Shown: positions 1 to 7,102 of the stretch, one piece after another
Layout of the letters: the number at the start of each line of letters is the position of its first letter
Position numbering within the stretch: position 1 is the first letter of the stretch
From: Bacteroidota bacterium
GTDB lineage: Bacteria; Bacteroidota; Bacteroidia; 2-12-FULL-35-15
NCBI GenBank assembly: GCA_947479085.1
Contig: CANJYB010000034.1
Location: forward strand, 1-38,873
Length of the DNA: 38,873 nt
Reading direction: 5' to 3'
The notes under the pieces: generated by a model
What the model saw: the letters and a program-made list of their open reading frames with translations, nothing else
What the model was told of the DNA's origin: nothing
Database searches by the model: none
Position numbers and translations under genes: made by a program

Positions 1-136
1 AGAAAAGTTGTTTGTGAAAAATGTTATTCCGATAAGACCAAAAAGGAGTTTTGAACGAAATACATCGAAGTATCGAAACCGAAAGAAACCTCCGTTAACA
101 AAGAACTTTAAGCATGCTTTCTAATTCCTTAACTTA
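1..136. other. Sequence upstream of the truncated phosphoesterase gene
   Basis: The same frame as the following gene is open from base 2 to a TAA at 122-124 and would encode a very basic C-terminal peptide (rich in Lys, Arg and Asn). A second frame is open from base 1 to a TGA at 52-54. Neither looks like the missing N-terminal half of a metallophosphoesterase. The basic peptide could be the tail of an unrelated gene cut by the window edge, for example a transposase or DNA-binding protein, but I do not recognise it. Confidence 0.4.
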
Positions 137-1903
137 ATGACATTGCGCCCATGGTATGGCGGTCATTATGGGGGTGATTACGATAATTTCTATGATTTAT
201 TTTCAGCAAGCGGGATGGATTTTGTAATTATTTCTTTAGAGTATGATGTAACTGCCAATCCCACTGTGCTTACCTGGGCTGACTCGGTATTGCAAGCATT
301 TCCAAACCGAAGAGGAATATTGGTGAGTCATTATATTCTCAATGCTGATACTTCGTTTGGAGCACAAGGGCAGGCAATTTATAATGCATTGAAAGCAAAT
401 GCCAATCTCGATTTAATGTTGTGTGGTCATGTTCCGGGCGAATCGCACCGAACAGATGTATTTAATGGTAATACCTGCCATAGTATTCTTGCCGATTATC
501 AAAGTTATACCAATGGAGGCAATGGCTGGTTGAGGATAATGGAGTTTAATCCGGGAACTAACCGGATTAATATTAAATCGTATTCGCCATATCTCAATCA
601 ATACGAAACCGATGCCAGCAGCCAGTATTCCCTCAACTATGATATGACCGGTAATGCAAATCCATATATGCTTATTGGTTCCGATACTATTACATCGGGA
701 GATACAGCCAGTGTTCAGTGGAACACATTGATGGCAGACAGTACATACGAATGGTATGCAGTGGTTTATGACAGTGCAGGGTCAACCACCGGAACAGTGA
801 ATACATTCAGTACGTTTGCTTCAGCATCTTCACTCATTGCTACTGCCTGTAACAGTTATACATTGAATGCTCAAACTTATACATCATCAGGAACATATAG
901 CCAACACTTTACTAATGCTGTAGGTTGTGATAGTACACTTACAATTAATTTAACTATTAATAATGCATCCAGTAATTCCATCTCTCCAACTACCTGCGAT
1001 AGTTATACATTGAATTCTCAAACCTATACATCATCGGGAACCTATACCCAGCATTTTACTAATGCAGTTGGTTGTGACAGTGCACTTACAATTAATCTAA
1101 CTATTACTACTGCAACAAGTACTTCAATCTCTGCATCCGCTTGCGATACGTATACATTGAATGCTCAAACCTATACATCATCGGGAGTATATACTCAAAC
1201 GCTTACTAATGCTAATGGGTGCGATAGTACATTAACAATTAATCTTACCATTACTACTGCAACAAGTAATTCAATGTCTGCATTCGCTTGTGATAGTTAT
1301 ACGTTGAATGCTCAGACATATACCAACACAGGAGCATACACTCAAACGCTTGTTAATACAGAGGGTTGCGATAGTTTGCTTACCATTAATTTAACAATCA
1401 AAACATCGCCAACGGTAACTTATACTCAAAGTCCTTCTACAGTGTGTGAAAACTGGGCACCTTTTGCTTTAGCAGGAGGAAGTCCATCAGGTGGTACCTA
1501 TGTAGGAACAGGAGTAACTGCAAATACGTTCGACCCGGGAGCAGCTGGTGCAGGCACATTTCCTATTCAATATAGTTATACCGATGTCAATGGTTGTTCT
1601 GCTACCCAAGGCTCTTCTATAACTGTAGATGCATGTACAGGAGTAAATCCATCAGTAACTATGAATGAGGAAATAATAATTTATCCGAACCCTACAACTG
1701 GGCAATTTCAGATTTCAAATTTCAGATTTCAGATTGAAAGTATTAAGATAATGAATGTGCTTTGGGAAATAGTTTATCAATCTGATAATTTATTGGGTTT
1801 AACATTAATAAATGTTGATATTTGCAAAGAACCTATTGGAGTTTATTTTATAGAACTTCAAACAGGAAATTCAATTTTGAGAAATAAAATTATTAAACAA
1901 TAA
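137..1903 (+). CDS. 5'-truncated metallophosphoesterase-like protein with tandem repeats and T9SS sorting domain
   Basis: Residues 1-165 resemble the C-terminal half of secreted calcineurin-like phosphoesterases: a WYGGHY segment, a MDFVIISLEYD strand, SHY (His65) and CGH (His98) metal-ligand-like motifs. The N-terminal DxH, GD and GNHD motifs and any signal peptide are absent, and an in-frame stop lies 13 bases before the ATG, so the gene looks 5'-truncated rather than complete. Residues 238-422 hold four 49-residue repeats (CDSYTLNAQTYTSSG...GCDSTLTINLTI) of the kind found in large secreted Bacteroidota proteins. A PKD-like segment with paired Cys follows. Residues about 513-588 form a type IX secretion sorting domain with YPNPTTG and a GVYFIEL strand, which would direct the protein across the outer membrane. 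Without a signal peptide the present product is probably not exported, so it may be a pseudogene fragment. Confidence 0.75.
   Translation: MTLRPWYGGHYGGDYDNFYDLFSASGMDFVIISLEYDVTANPTVLTWADSVLQAFPNRRGILVSHYILNADTSFGAQGQAIYNALKANANLDLMLCGHVPGESHRTDVFNGNTCHSILADYQSYTNGGNGWLRIMEFNPGTNRINIKSYSPYLNQYETDASSQYSLNYDMTGNANPYMLIGSDTITSGDTASVQWNTLMADSTYEWYAVVYDSAGSTTGTVNTFSTFASASSLIATACNSYTLNAQTYTSSGTYSQHFTNAVGCDSTLTINLTINNASSNSISPTTCDSYTLNSQTYTSSGTYTQHFTNAVGCDSALTINLTITTATSTSISASACDTYTLNAQTYTSSGVYTQTLTNANGCDSTLTINLTITTATSNSMSAFACDSYTLNAQTYTNTGAYTQTLVNTEGCDSLLTINLTIKTSPTVTYTQSPSTVCENWAPFALAGGSPSGGTYVGTGVTANTFDPGAAGAGTFPIQYSYTDVNGCSATQGSSITVDACTGVNPSVTMNEEIIIYPNPTTGQFQISNFRFQIESIKIMNVLWEIVYQSDNLLGLTLINVDICKEPIGVYFIELQTGNSILRNKIIKQ
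848..1404 (+). repeat. Four coding tandem repeats with exact 147-base period
   Basis: The repeat Cys codons start at 848, 995, 1142 and 1289, each 147 bases apart (49 codons). Units are highly alike at both DNA and protein level, with mostly silent or conservative differences. Each has one Cys near the start (CDSYTLN) and one in the middle (GCDSTLT), a spacing that suggests one disulfide per unit in the secreted form. Confidence 0.9.
1705..1732 (+). repeat. Coding 7-base array (ATTTCAR x4) in the T9SS domain
   Basis: Four contiguous heptamers of the form ATTTCAG or ATTTCAA lie inside the sorting-domain coding region and specify the residues QISNFRFQI. The same unit recurs outside genes at 6375-6395. 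Confidence 0.75.
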
Positions 1904-1913
1904 TTTTAAATAA

Positions 1914-2339
1914 ATGAAAAAAAAACTTTTAGCCTCTTTGGTAGTTTTAAGTAGTATAGCAACAGGTTTTTCACAGGGCAAAACACCGGTAGCTGCAACC
2001 ACTACATTCAGCAAACTATTTCCGGATGCCACAAATGTAAAGTGGGACAAAGAAAACGACCATAATTACGAAGCAGAGTTTAAGTGGAAAGGAGTTTCTT
2101 ATTCGGCTAACTTTTCTGACACCGGTGAATGGTTGGAAACAGAAAGCTCTTTTACTTTTAATGAGTTGCCCGAAAAAGTACAACAGGCTTATAACACAGC
2201 CCATAAAGGTGCAACTGTAAAAGAAGTTGCTAAAATAGAAACTTCCAAACAAGGAACAATATATGAAGTGGAAATGAAACAAGGTATGAAAACAGTAGAA
2301 TTGTTTTATAAGAGTGACGGCACGGAAACTAAAGAGTAA
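1914..2339 (+). CDS. PepSY-like (BLIP-like fold) secreted protein
   Basis: A 141-residue protein with a clear signal peptide (about residues 1-20, ending near GFSQ). The mature part has the pattern of the PepSY-like family that is very common in Bacteroidota: FPDATNVKWDKE, then alternating strands including YSANFSDTGEWLETE, then ELPEKVQQAY and a second half ending in VELFYKSDG. Such proteins are periplasmic, and their biochemical role is mostly unknown. The gene starts 10 bases after the preceding stop and is closed by a strong hairpin terminator, so it may be co-transcribed with the gene before it. A diverged paralogue is at 12548-13054 and shares the NGEWLETD segment. Confidence 0.8.
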   Translation: MKKKLLASLVVLSSIATGFSQGKTPVAATTTFSKLFPDATNVKWDKENDHNYEAEFKWKGVSYSANFSDTGEWLETESSFTFNELPEKVQQAYNTAHKGATVKEVAKIETSKQGTIYEVEMKQGMKTVELFYKSDGTETKE

Positions 2340-2348
2340 AAAAAGAAA

Positions 2349-2380
2349 AGCTGTCGTTATATACCGACAGCTTTTTTTTT
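2349..2380 (+). terminator. Rho-independent terminator after the PepSY-like gene
   Basis: Perfect 8-base stem (AGCTGTCG at 2349-2356 with CGACAGCT at 2365-2372), 8-base loop, then a run of T to 2380. It begins 10 bases after the stop codon. Confidence 0.9.
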
Positions 2381-2410
2381 GCTTTTTACATTTTTACATA
2401 TTTAATAATA

Positions 2411-2962
2411 ATGGAATTTATACATATAGAAACGGAACGATTACAAATAAGGAATCTCCGCCCATCCCACATTGATGAGTTTTATAGCTACCGTTCCAAC
2501 CCTGATGTTACAAAGTACCAGGGTTTTGATGTAATGACTATGAAACAGGCAAGAGAATTTATAAACGAACAGAAGGACAAACAATTTGGAAAAGCAGGAG
2601 AATGGGTTCAATATGGTATAGAGAATAAAGTAACTCAAAAACTAATAGGAGACTGCGCTATTAAACTGAGCATGGATGACATTAGAATAGCTGAAATAGG
2701 TATTACCATTTCACCTGATGAACAGAAAAAAGGATATGCCAGAGAAGCTTTATTGGGAATACTGGCTTTTCTGTTTAATTCCAAAGGTATTCACAGGGTG
2801 GTTGAAACGGTGGATGCAGAAAATAATGCTTCTGTAAGGTTATTAAAAAGTATTGGTTTTAAACAGGAAGGTCATTTTATTGAAAATATATTTTTCAAGG
2901 GAAAGTGGGGGAGTGAATTTCAATTTGCAATGTTGAAACTGGAATGGGACATAAGAGATTGA
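2411..2962 (+). CDS. GNAT acetyltransferase, RimJ/RimL type
   Basis: A 183-residue protein opening with IETERLQIRNLRPSHIDEFY, the typical start of the RimJ/RimL (Acetyltransf_3) branch of GNAT enzymes, which transfer acetyl from acetyl-CoA to an amino group. The acetyl-CoA pyrophosphate loop is seen as EQKKGYAREALL (about residues 100-111), followed by a NNASVRLLKSIGF helix typical of motif B. Likely cytosolic. The acceptor (a ribosomal protein N-terminus, amino acid, polyamine or antibiotic) cannot be deduced. It is followed after 16 bases by a second GNAT gene of a different subfamily, so the two are probably co-transcribed. Confidence 0.88.
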   Translation: MEFIHIETERLQIRNLRPSHIDEFYSYRSNPDVTKYQGFDVMTMKQAREFINEQKDKQFGKAGEWVQYGIENKVTQKLIGDCAIKLSMDDIRIAEIGITISPDEQKKGYAREALLGILAFLFNSKGIHRVVETVDAENNASVRLLKSIGFKQEGHFIENIFFKGKWGSEFQFAMLKLEWDIRD

Positions 2963-2978
2963 TAAACAAGAAATTTTT

Positions 2979-3437
2979 ATGGAAATAACAAAAACAAAAA
3001 TTCTTACCGGACAACAGGAAGAGCAGATAGATAAACTCTGGAACCAGGAATACCCTATAAAACTGGCAAACAGGTTCAGATTATTATTGGATGGTGCACA
3101 GGATTACAATCATTATATAATAGAAGATGCTAAGAAAAATATTATTGGTTGGGCAGTTGATTTTGTAAAAGAAAATGAAACTAGGTTTTCTATCATTGTA
3201 GCTTCAGAAAGTAAAGGCAAAGGATTGGGTAGTTTGCTGATTGAAAAATTGAAAGAAGAGAACAAAGAATTTTATGGTTGGGTAATAGATCATGATAGAG
3301 ATATTAAACAAAATGGGGAGCCTTATCTTACTCCAATACCATTTTACATTAAAAACGGTTTTAAAATACTATCTGAAATACGCATTGAATCGGAAATGAT
3401 TTCAGCAGTTAAAATAAAGTGGACAACAAAATTTTGA
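2979..3437 (+). CDS. GNAT family N-acetyltransferase
   Basis: A 152-residue protein with the central GNAT strand and acetyl-CoA loop, FSIIVASESKGKGLGSLLIEKLKEE (loop SKGKGLG near residues 84-90). The C-terminal part (PIPFYIKNGFKIL) matches the usual motif B, where a Tyr often acts as general acid. The N-terminus (TKILTGQQEEQIDKLWNQEYP) is less conserved. It follows the RimJ/RimL-like gene by 16 bases on the same strand, but the two share little sequence beyond the fold, so this is not a recent duplication. The substrate is unknown. A promoter for the next gene overlaps its stop codon. Confidence 0.8.
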   Translation: MEITKTKILTGQQEEQIDKLWNQEYPIKLANRFRLLLDGAQDYNHYIIEDAKKNIIGWAVDFVKENETRFSIIVASESKGKGLGSLLIEKLKEENKEFYGWVIDHDRDIKQNGEPYLTPIPFYIKNGFKILSEIRIESEMISAVKIKWTTKF

Positions 3438-3463
3438 ATGTTTCATAAACTATTGTACTTTCG
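3434..3463 (+). promoter_or_regulatory. Bacteroidota-type promoter for the small secreted protein gene
   Basis: TTTTG ends at 3436, then 19 bases, then TACTTTCG at 3456-3463. This fits the Bacteroidota -33 TTTG / -7 TAnnTTTG pattern with one change. It lies 49 bases before the ATG at 3512, and the upstream element overlaps the stop codon of the GNAT gene. Confidence 0.6.
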
Positions 3464-3511
3464 CAACACAAATAATTTATATACAAACTAACAACAAAAA
3501 ACAAAAAAATC

Positions 3512-3790
3512 ATGAAAAAAGTAATTCTATCGTTATCATTAGTTTTTTTCGCATTCAACATGTTTGGATACGTAACCATCCGTTATTATAACAAAGATTC
3601 GAAAGAACAGGTTATGAAAGTTACAATGGACGGAAACCACAGCGAAGTAAAGTTTTCAGCTTCCACCACATCATCTGTTGCCATTCAGGGAGGAGGAACC
3701 AAATGTATCATCGAAACCAGTTGTGGCAAAGTAGAAGTGAAAGATGGAGCTAACATTGAAATTAAAGATGGTTGTATCAAAATCAACTAA
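3512..3790 (+). CDS. Small secreted protein, function unknown
   Basis: A 92-residue protein with a signal peptide (MKKVILSLSLVFFAFNMFG, about residues 1-19). The mature part is short, rich in beta-strand patterns, and has three Cys late in the chain (KCIIETSC near residues 69-76 and DGC near 88). I do not recognise the family. It has its own promoter and terminator, so it is a single-gene unit. The clean reading frame, AAAAA-rich leader and flanking signals argue that it is a real, possibly well-expressed gene. Confidence 0.75.
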   Translation: MKKVILSLSLVFFAFNMFGYVTIRYYNKDSKEQVMKVTMDGNHSEVKFSASTTSSVAIQGGGTKCIIETSCGKVEVKDGANIEIKDGCIKIN

Positions 3791-3821
3791 AAAGTAATTT
3801 TAATTTTTAATGGAACGAATA

Positions 3822-3856
3822 CTCCCCTGATTTATAAAGTCAGGGGAGCTTTTTTT
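3822..3856 (+). terminator. Rho-independent terminator after the small secreted protein
   Basis: Perfect 9-base stem (CTCCCCTGA at 3822-3830 with TCAGGGGAG at 3840-3848), 9-base loop, then seven T (3850-3856). Confidence 0.9.
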
Positions 3857-3990
3857 AAACTTTTTAGATCGTTTTAATTACAAGGAAGGTAAAGGCTGAG
3901 TGTTTTGAATAATTGTGTAAAGTAATTGAATGCGCTTTTTATTATTGAATAACTTTTAAAATTTTAATTTTTTTTAATGAAAAATAAAAA

Positions 3991-4404
3991 GTGGTAACTT
4001 CACAAGATGATATTAAAGCGGAAATATTAGCTACTGTTGATGTGGAAGCATTTACAGTTCAGTTAAGAAGCGATGGCATTGTACATTCCCACACTCATGG
4101 TGACATCGAATTTGACATTGAATCTCTAAAGAAATTTACAATTGAAATGGGAAAGTTAACTCATAACAAAAAAGCCCCATTGTTGCTTACCCTTGATGAT
4201 TTTGCAATTCCCCCTGTTGATACCCGGGAATATTGGGCATTGAAAGATTCCTGCCCTTATGCTTCAGCAGAAGCCTATATTACTTCCAGCATAGGTCATA
4301 AATTGATTGGTAATTTTTATTTAAAACTGAATAAACCAGGCCGACCAACCAGATTATTTACAAACAAAAACGAAGCTATTAAATGGCTTCGAACCTTTTT
4401 GTGA
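3991..4404 (+). CDS. STAS/SpoIIAA-like cytosolic protein, function unknown
   Basis: A protein of about 137 residues with no signal peptide. The pattern (short strand ending in SDGIVHSHTHGDIEFDIESLKKF, then KAPLLLTLDDF, a helix with SAEAYITSSIGHKLIGNFYLKLNKPGRPTRLF, and a final EAIKWLRTFL helix) matches a group of Bacteroidota proteins of about 130 residues with a STAS-like fold and no assigned reaction. The chosen GTG at 3991 is the first possible start after an in-frame TAA at 3985-3987. An ATG at 3977 is in another frame and stops after six codons, so a GTG start, or loss of the original ATG frame, has to be accepted. It is convergent with the next gene and shares a bidirectional hairpin with it. 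Confidence 0.65.
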   Translation: MVTSQDDIKAEILATVDVEAFTVQLRSDGIVHSHTHGDIEFDIESLKKFTIEMGKLTHNKKAPLLLTLDDFAIPPVDTREYWALKDSCPYASAEAYITSSIGHKLIGNFYLKLNKPGRPTRLFTNKNEAIKWLRTFL

Positions 4405-4423
4405 TTATTCCATAAAAATCTGT

Positions 4424-4456
4424 CAATAAAAAAAGCCCTCGATGTTGGAAGGCTTT
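4424..4456. terminator. Bidirectional terminator between convergent genes
   Basis: AAAGCC (4432-4437) pairs with GGCTTT (4451-4456) around a 13-base loop. On the minus strand the hairpin is followed by a run of seven T, so it is best as the terminator of the gene at 4481-4891. On the plus strand the tail is only ATTTATT. Confidence 0.6.
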
Positions 4457-4480
4457 ATTTATTAAAAAATTTACAATTTA

Positions 4481-4891
4481 TTATTCACCACCAGAATCTC
4501 CTTTCCCTTCACCTTTGCTTTCTCCTCTGTCTTCCCCTTTATGGTCACTTCTTCGTTCGGCTTTGTCTACTCTGAATTCACCTTTGTCATTACCTGAACG
4601 CTCGCCATTCTTCCCGTTTTTATTACGTTCAAGTCGTTCCATGTCTTTTCCTCCACCTTGCCCTGACGAACCTTTAGAAGTACTTTTATTGCTTGATGTA
4701 TTCGTTTTTACATTTTGCTTGGTTGTAGTTTTGGCAGGGGTAGCTGTAGCTTTTGGAGCAGGGGGCTTTACAGTGGTTTGTTTATCTGTAGGTTTATTGT
4801 TTACAGGATTTTGTTTTACAGGTGCAGTTTGAGCAGAAAGCTTTACCGCCATTATAACCAAAAAACTAAGTATGAAATTAAATTTTTTCAT
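4481..4891 (-). CDS. Secreted low-complexity charged protein
   Basis: A 136-residue protein with a good signal peptide (MKKFNFILSFLVIMAVKLSAQ, cleavage after about residue 20). The mature chain is of low complexity: first a Pro/Thr/Lys/Asn/Gln-rich stretch, then Gly/Ser-rich, then a tail of Lys, Arg, Glu, Asp and Gly with repeated GE, KGE and RGE steps. It is probably disordered and sits in the periplasm or on the surface. No domain is recognised. A possible promoter element TAGTTTCG (minus strand, 4923-4930) lies 32 bases upstream. Confidence 0.65.
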   Translation of the reverse strand: MKKFNFILSFLVIMAVKLSAQTAPVKQNPVNNKPTDKQTTVKPPAPKATATPAKTTTKQNVKTNTSSNKSTSKGSSGQGGGKDMERLERNKNGKNGERSGNDKGEFRVDKAERRSDHKGEDRGESKGEGKGDSGGE

Positions 4892-4951
4892 TTTAATTAA
4901 GTATAAATAAATGTTTATGATACGAAACTATAAAAAATATCAATTAACCGG

Positions 4952-5974
4952 TTATTCTTTTTCTATTTTAACCACTAATTTTTTAAGCATATCATTTATA
5001 TGCTTAAAATAACGATACCGCTGTTTTTCTGCCACGCCTGAAATGAGATTGGATTTGCGAATAAGGTTTTTGAGCCATAAATCTGTTTCATTGCAAAAGC
5101 TGGCATTGGTGGTAAGCATTGCATTAAAAGTATGGTAAGAAATATAAGCACCTTTCATAGTACCCATTTTTGTCATCACGCAATTGTTTCCAATCATCAC
5201 ATCTGAGTGATATAATTCATAATTTTTTTCAGTACTGGCCGGTTTGTTATTTATATCAAATTTAATATTCAGTTCAGCTTGTTTACTTATTCGGGCAAAC
5301 ATCAGCCTCAGTTCTTCACAAACCAATAAGGCGTCTTCCTTGCTATTAAATGCACCTGAATCCCAGTAAAATTCAATTTGTTTAATAGTGGAGTTGGCTG
5401 TATCATCACTCCATATTTCTATTGAATTTATTTTAGAATAGCAATCATAAATATCTTTAGCCAGTTCAAGTAACTTTTTGTCAATATGCGCAGTTTCAAA
5501 CTTTTTGTCTTCATATCCTTCTGCATTTAAAATGGATTTGTTCCAGTAAAATATTTTAAAGGCGGTGAGGTAGGGGTGAGCAAAGTTTTGAAATACAGGT
5601 ATATCTTCAGCTGCATAAATTACCTGACGTTCATTTTCAGGAAACTTCATCACCTGATCCAGGTCATTTTTTATACTTTCTAAGTATTCGTTAAACGAGC
5701 TGACATGACTGCTTAACTGATGATGAGAAAAACTAACAAAATTATTATTGCTGTTATTGATAAAACTATCGAACGAAAATTTGAAATGCTTGCAAAGGGA
5801 AGTAATCTCCTCAATAGTTAAATCAGTTTGCCCTCGTATTCTTCGGTAAGCACTGTCGTTGCTTATTTTTAAAACATCTCCCAACTCGTCAACAAAAGAA
5901 ATGTTTTTTGGTAAACACTCTTTTATTTTCTGCATTAAAATAATCTGGGCAGTTTCTGTTTGTTTTTTAGCCAT
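4952..5974 (-). CDS. Helix-turn-helix transcriptional regulator
   Basis: A 340-residue protein with an N-terminal helix-turn-helix resembling BetR/XRE domains: VDELGDVLKISNDSAYRRIRG is followed by LTIEEITSLCKHFKFSFDSF (residues about 24-72). The remaining 270 residues are mostly helical with no recognised ligand domain. This architecture recurs in Bacteroidota as stand-alone regulators of unknown signals. It has no membrane segment. It is transcribed away from the operon that begins at 6219, and the gap contains a perfect 19-base palindrome plus two matching half sites, which are good candidates for its own operators. I infer that it controls itself and the divergent envelope operon. Confidence 0.75.
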   Translation of the reverse strand: MAKKQTETAQIILMQKIKECLPKNISFVDELGDVLKISNDSAYRRIRGQTDLTIEEITSLCKHFKFSFDSFINNSNNNFVSFSHHQLSSHVSSFNEYLESIKNDLDQVMKFPENERQVIYAAEDIPVFQNFAHPYLTAFKIFYWNKSILNAEGYEDKKFETAHIDKKLLELAKDIYDCYSKINSIEIWSDDTANSTIKQIEFYWDSGAFNSKEDALLVCEELRLMFARISKQAELNIKFDINNKPASTEKNYELYHSDVMIGNNCVMTKMGTMKGAYISYHTFNAMLTTNASFCNETDLWLKNLIRKSNLISGVAEKQRYRYFKHINDMLKKLVVKIEKE

Positions 5975-6013
5975 AATAAATTAGTGAAAATTACTTATTG
6001 GTTAAACTCAAAG

Positions 6014-6106
6014 TTGCAATATTTCATAAAAGTACAAAATGTATTTGCAATAATTGCAAATTTCCGTCTCTTTTCAAACCTTCGTTCTTCTTTTTTTGCA
6101 ACAATT
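6014..6106. promoter_or_regulatory. Operator candidates: palindrome plus two half sites (TTGCAAYAWTT)
   Basis: ATTTGCAATAATTGCAAAT at 6043-6061 is a perfect palindrome (8-base arms, 3-base spacer). The 11-base half TTGCAATAATT recurs with one change at 6014-6024 and at 6096-6106. Starts are 31 and 51 bases apart, close to three and five helical turns. The cluster lies between the regulator start (5974) and the promoter of the operon (6164). Confidence 0.55.
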
Positions 6107-6163
6107 ACTTTCCTTTCCTTTTACCCATGCAGATATCCGTTTCTTCTCCCCACTAACCTGGGA

Positions 6164-6171
6164 TACTTTTG
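6164..6171 (+). promoter_or_regulatory. Promoter -7 element for the envelope operon
   Basis: TACTTTTG fits TAnnTTTG exactly and lies 48 bases before the ATG at 6219. No clear TTTG is seen 19 bases upstream, so it may depend on an activator. Confidence 0.5.
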
Positions 6172-6218
6172 TCTCGAAAATTATTTACAAAACATCATTT
6201 AAAACAAAAATAAATAAA

Positions 6219-6374
6219 ATGGAAACTCAAACAAACATCAGTATTATTTCAAGAACCAGAACTATTGTGTTATGTACTATCCTTTCGGGCGCTATTGCTT
6301 TATTCATTACTATGATAGGGAAATTAAACTTTCATGAATTTATGATAAACATTTTGGATTGGCAGAGCATGTAA
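6219..6374 (+). CDS. Small single-span membrane peptide
   Basis: A 51-residue peptide beginning METQTNIS with one hydrophobic stretch (about residues 16-33, TIVLCTILSGAIALFITM). The frame is open further upstream, but the ATG at 6219 is preferred because it follows the promoter at 6164 and a purine-rich AAAACAAAAATAAATAAA leader. It is the first gene of the operon 6219-9724. I do not recognise a family. A membrane-anchored small protein ahead of barrel proteins could be structural or regulatory. Confidence 0.5.
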   Translation: METQTNISIISRTRTIVLCTILSGAIALFITMIGKLNFHEFMINILDWQSM

Positions 6375-6395
6375 ATTTCAAATTTCGGATTTCAA
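6375..6395 (+). repeat. 7-base array (ATTTCRR x3) after the small peptide
   Basis: Three contiguous heptamers (ATTTCAA, ATTTCGG, ATTTCAA) begin at the first base after the stop codon of the small peptide gene. The unit matches the array at 1705-1732. Confidence 0.65.
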
Positions 6396-6420
6396 ACTAA
6401 ACTAAAACAAAAAAAACAAA

Positions 6421-7047
6421 ATGAAAAAAGTAAAAACACAACTAAGAAAAACATTTATAATGCTTTGTTTAAATTATATCAGCGTAATTGGTTTATCAAA
6501 GGAAACAAGCGGCACAAATATTTTCACAAGTATTCACGAAAGTTTAAAAAGAAGTTATTTATTTGATAAAACTTCCGAAGCTAGATGGATTTTTGGTTCA
6601 ACAACTTATCCTGATGTATTTCCGATGGGAGCAATAAATATTGGTTATCAAAAAACTTCTTTAAGTAACTGTAGATATTCTCATTCAGATGATCACCCCC
6701 TATTAAATGCCGGTTCTGATTTATTCGCTGATTCATTCTGTTCCTTTGTATCAGCTGGTGCTGAAATATCTTATAATAAAGGATTATCTGTTTCACCAAA
6801 ATTATCTGCGGGAGTTAAAGGAATATTATTAGATGCCGATTTAAGTTTAATTGGATTTAATGATTTTAAATCTTTTACCCCTTCTTTTACCCCTGAAATA
6901 GGAATTTACCCAGGTTCTGTTATTCAAATAAATTACGGCTATAATATTTATTTTACTGAAAATGATCTTAAGGACGGATATCAACATCGTGTTTCCGTTA
7001 GATTTACTATTCCTACAGATAATTTTAAAAGAAGAAATAAAGTATAA
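6421..7047 (+). CDS. Exported protein, probable small outer-membrane beta-barrel
   Basis: A 208-residue protein with a weak N-terminal signal (KTFIMLCLNYISVIGLSKE, about residues 9-27). The C-terminal half alternates polar and hydrophobic residues in strand-length segments (FVSAGAEISYNKG, VSPKLSAGVKGI, VIQINYGYNIYF, HRVSVRFTIP), as in small outer-membrane barrels. The C-terminus is basic rather than ending in an aromatic residue. No family is recognised. It is the second gene of the operon, 46 bases after the small peptide and 55 bases before the next gene. Confidence 0.6.
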   Translation: MKKVKTQLRKTFIMLCLNYISVIGLSKETSGTNIFTSIHESLKRSYLFDKTSEARWIFGSTTYPDVFPMGAINIGYQKTSLSNCRYSHSDDHPLLNAGSDLFADSFCSFVSAGAEISYNKGLSVSPKLSAGVKGILLDADLSLIGFNDFKSFTPSFTPEIGIYPGSVIQINYGYNIYFTENDLKDGYQHRVSVRFTIPTDNFKRRNKV

Positions 7048-7102
7048 TAATATTTCGAAAGACATAACTAGAATCAAATAAAACAAATAAAACATAAGCA
7101 AA

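Noticed and set aside
848-1404. The 147-base period equals 21 heptamers
   Set aside because: The repeat is conserved as a protein domain of 49 residues and shows no internal 7-base pattern, so the number is a coincidence.
4515-4832. Open frame antisense to the charged secreted protein
   Set aside because: It reflects the low-complexity codons of the sense gene, which has a signal peptide and terminator.
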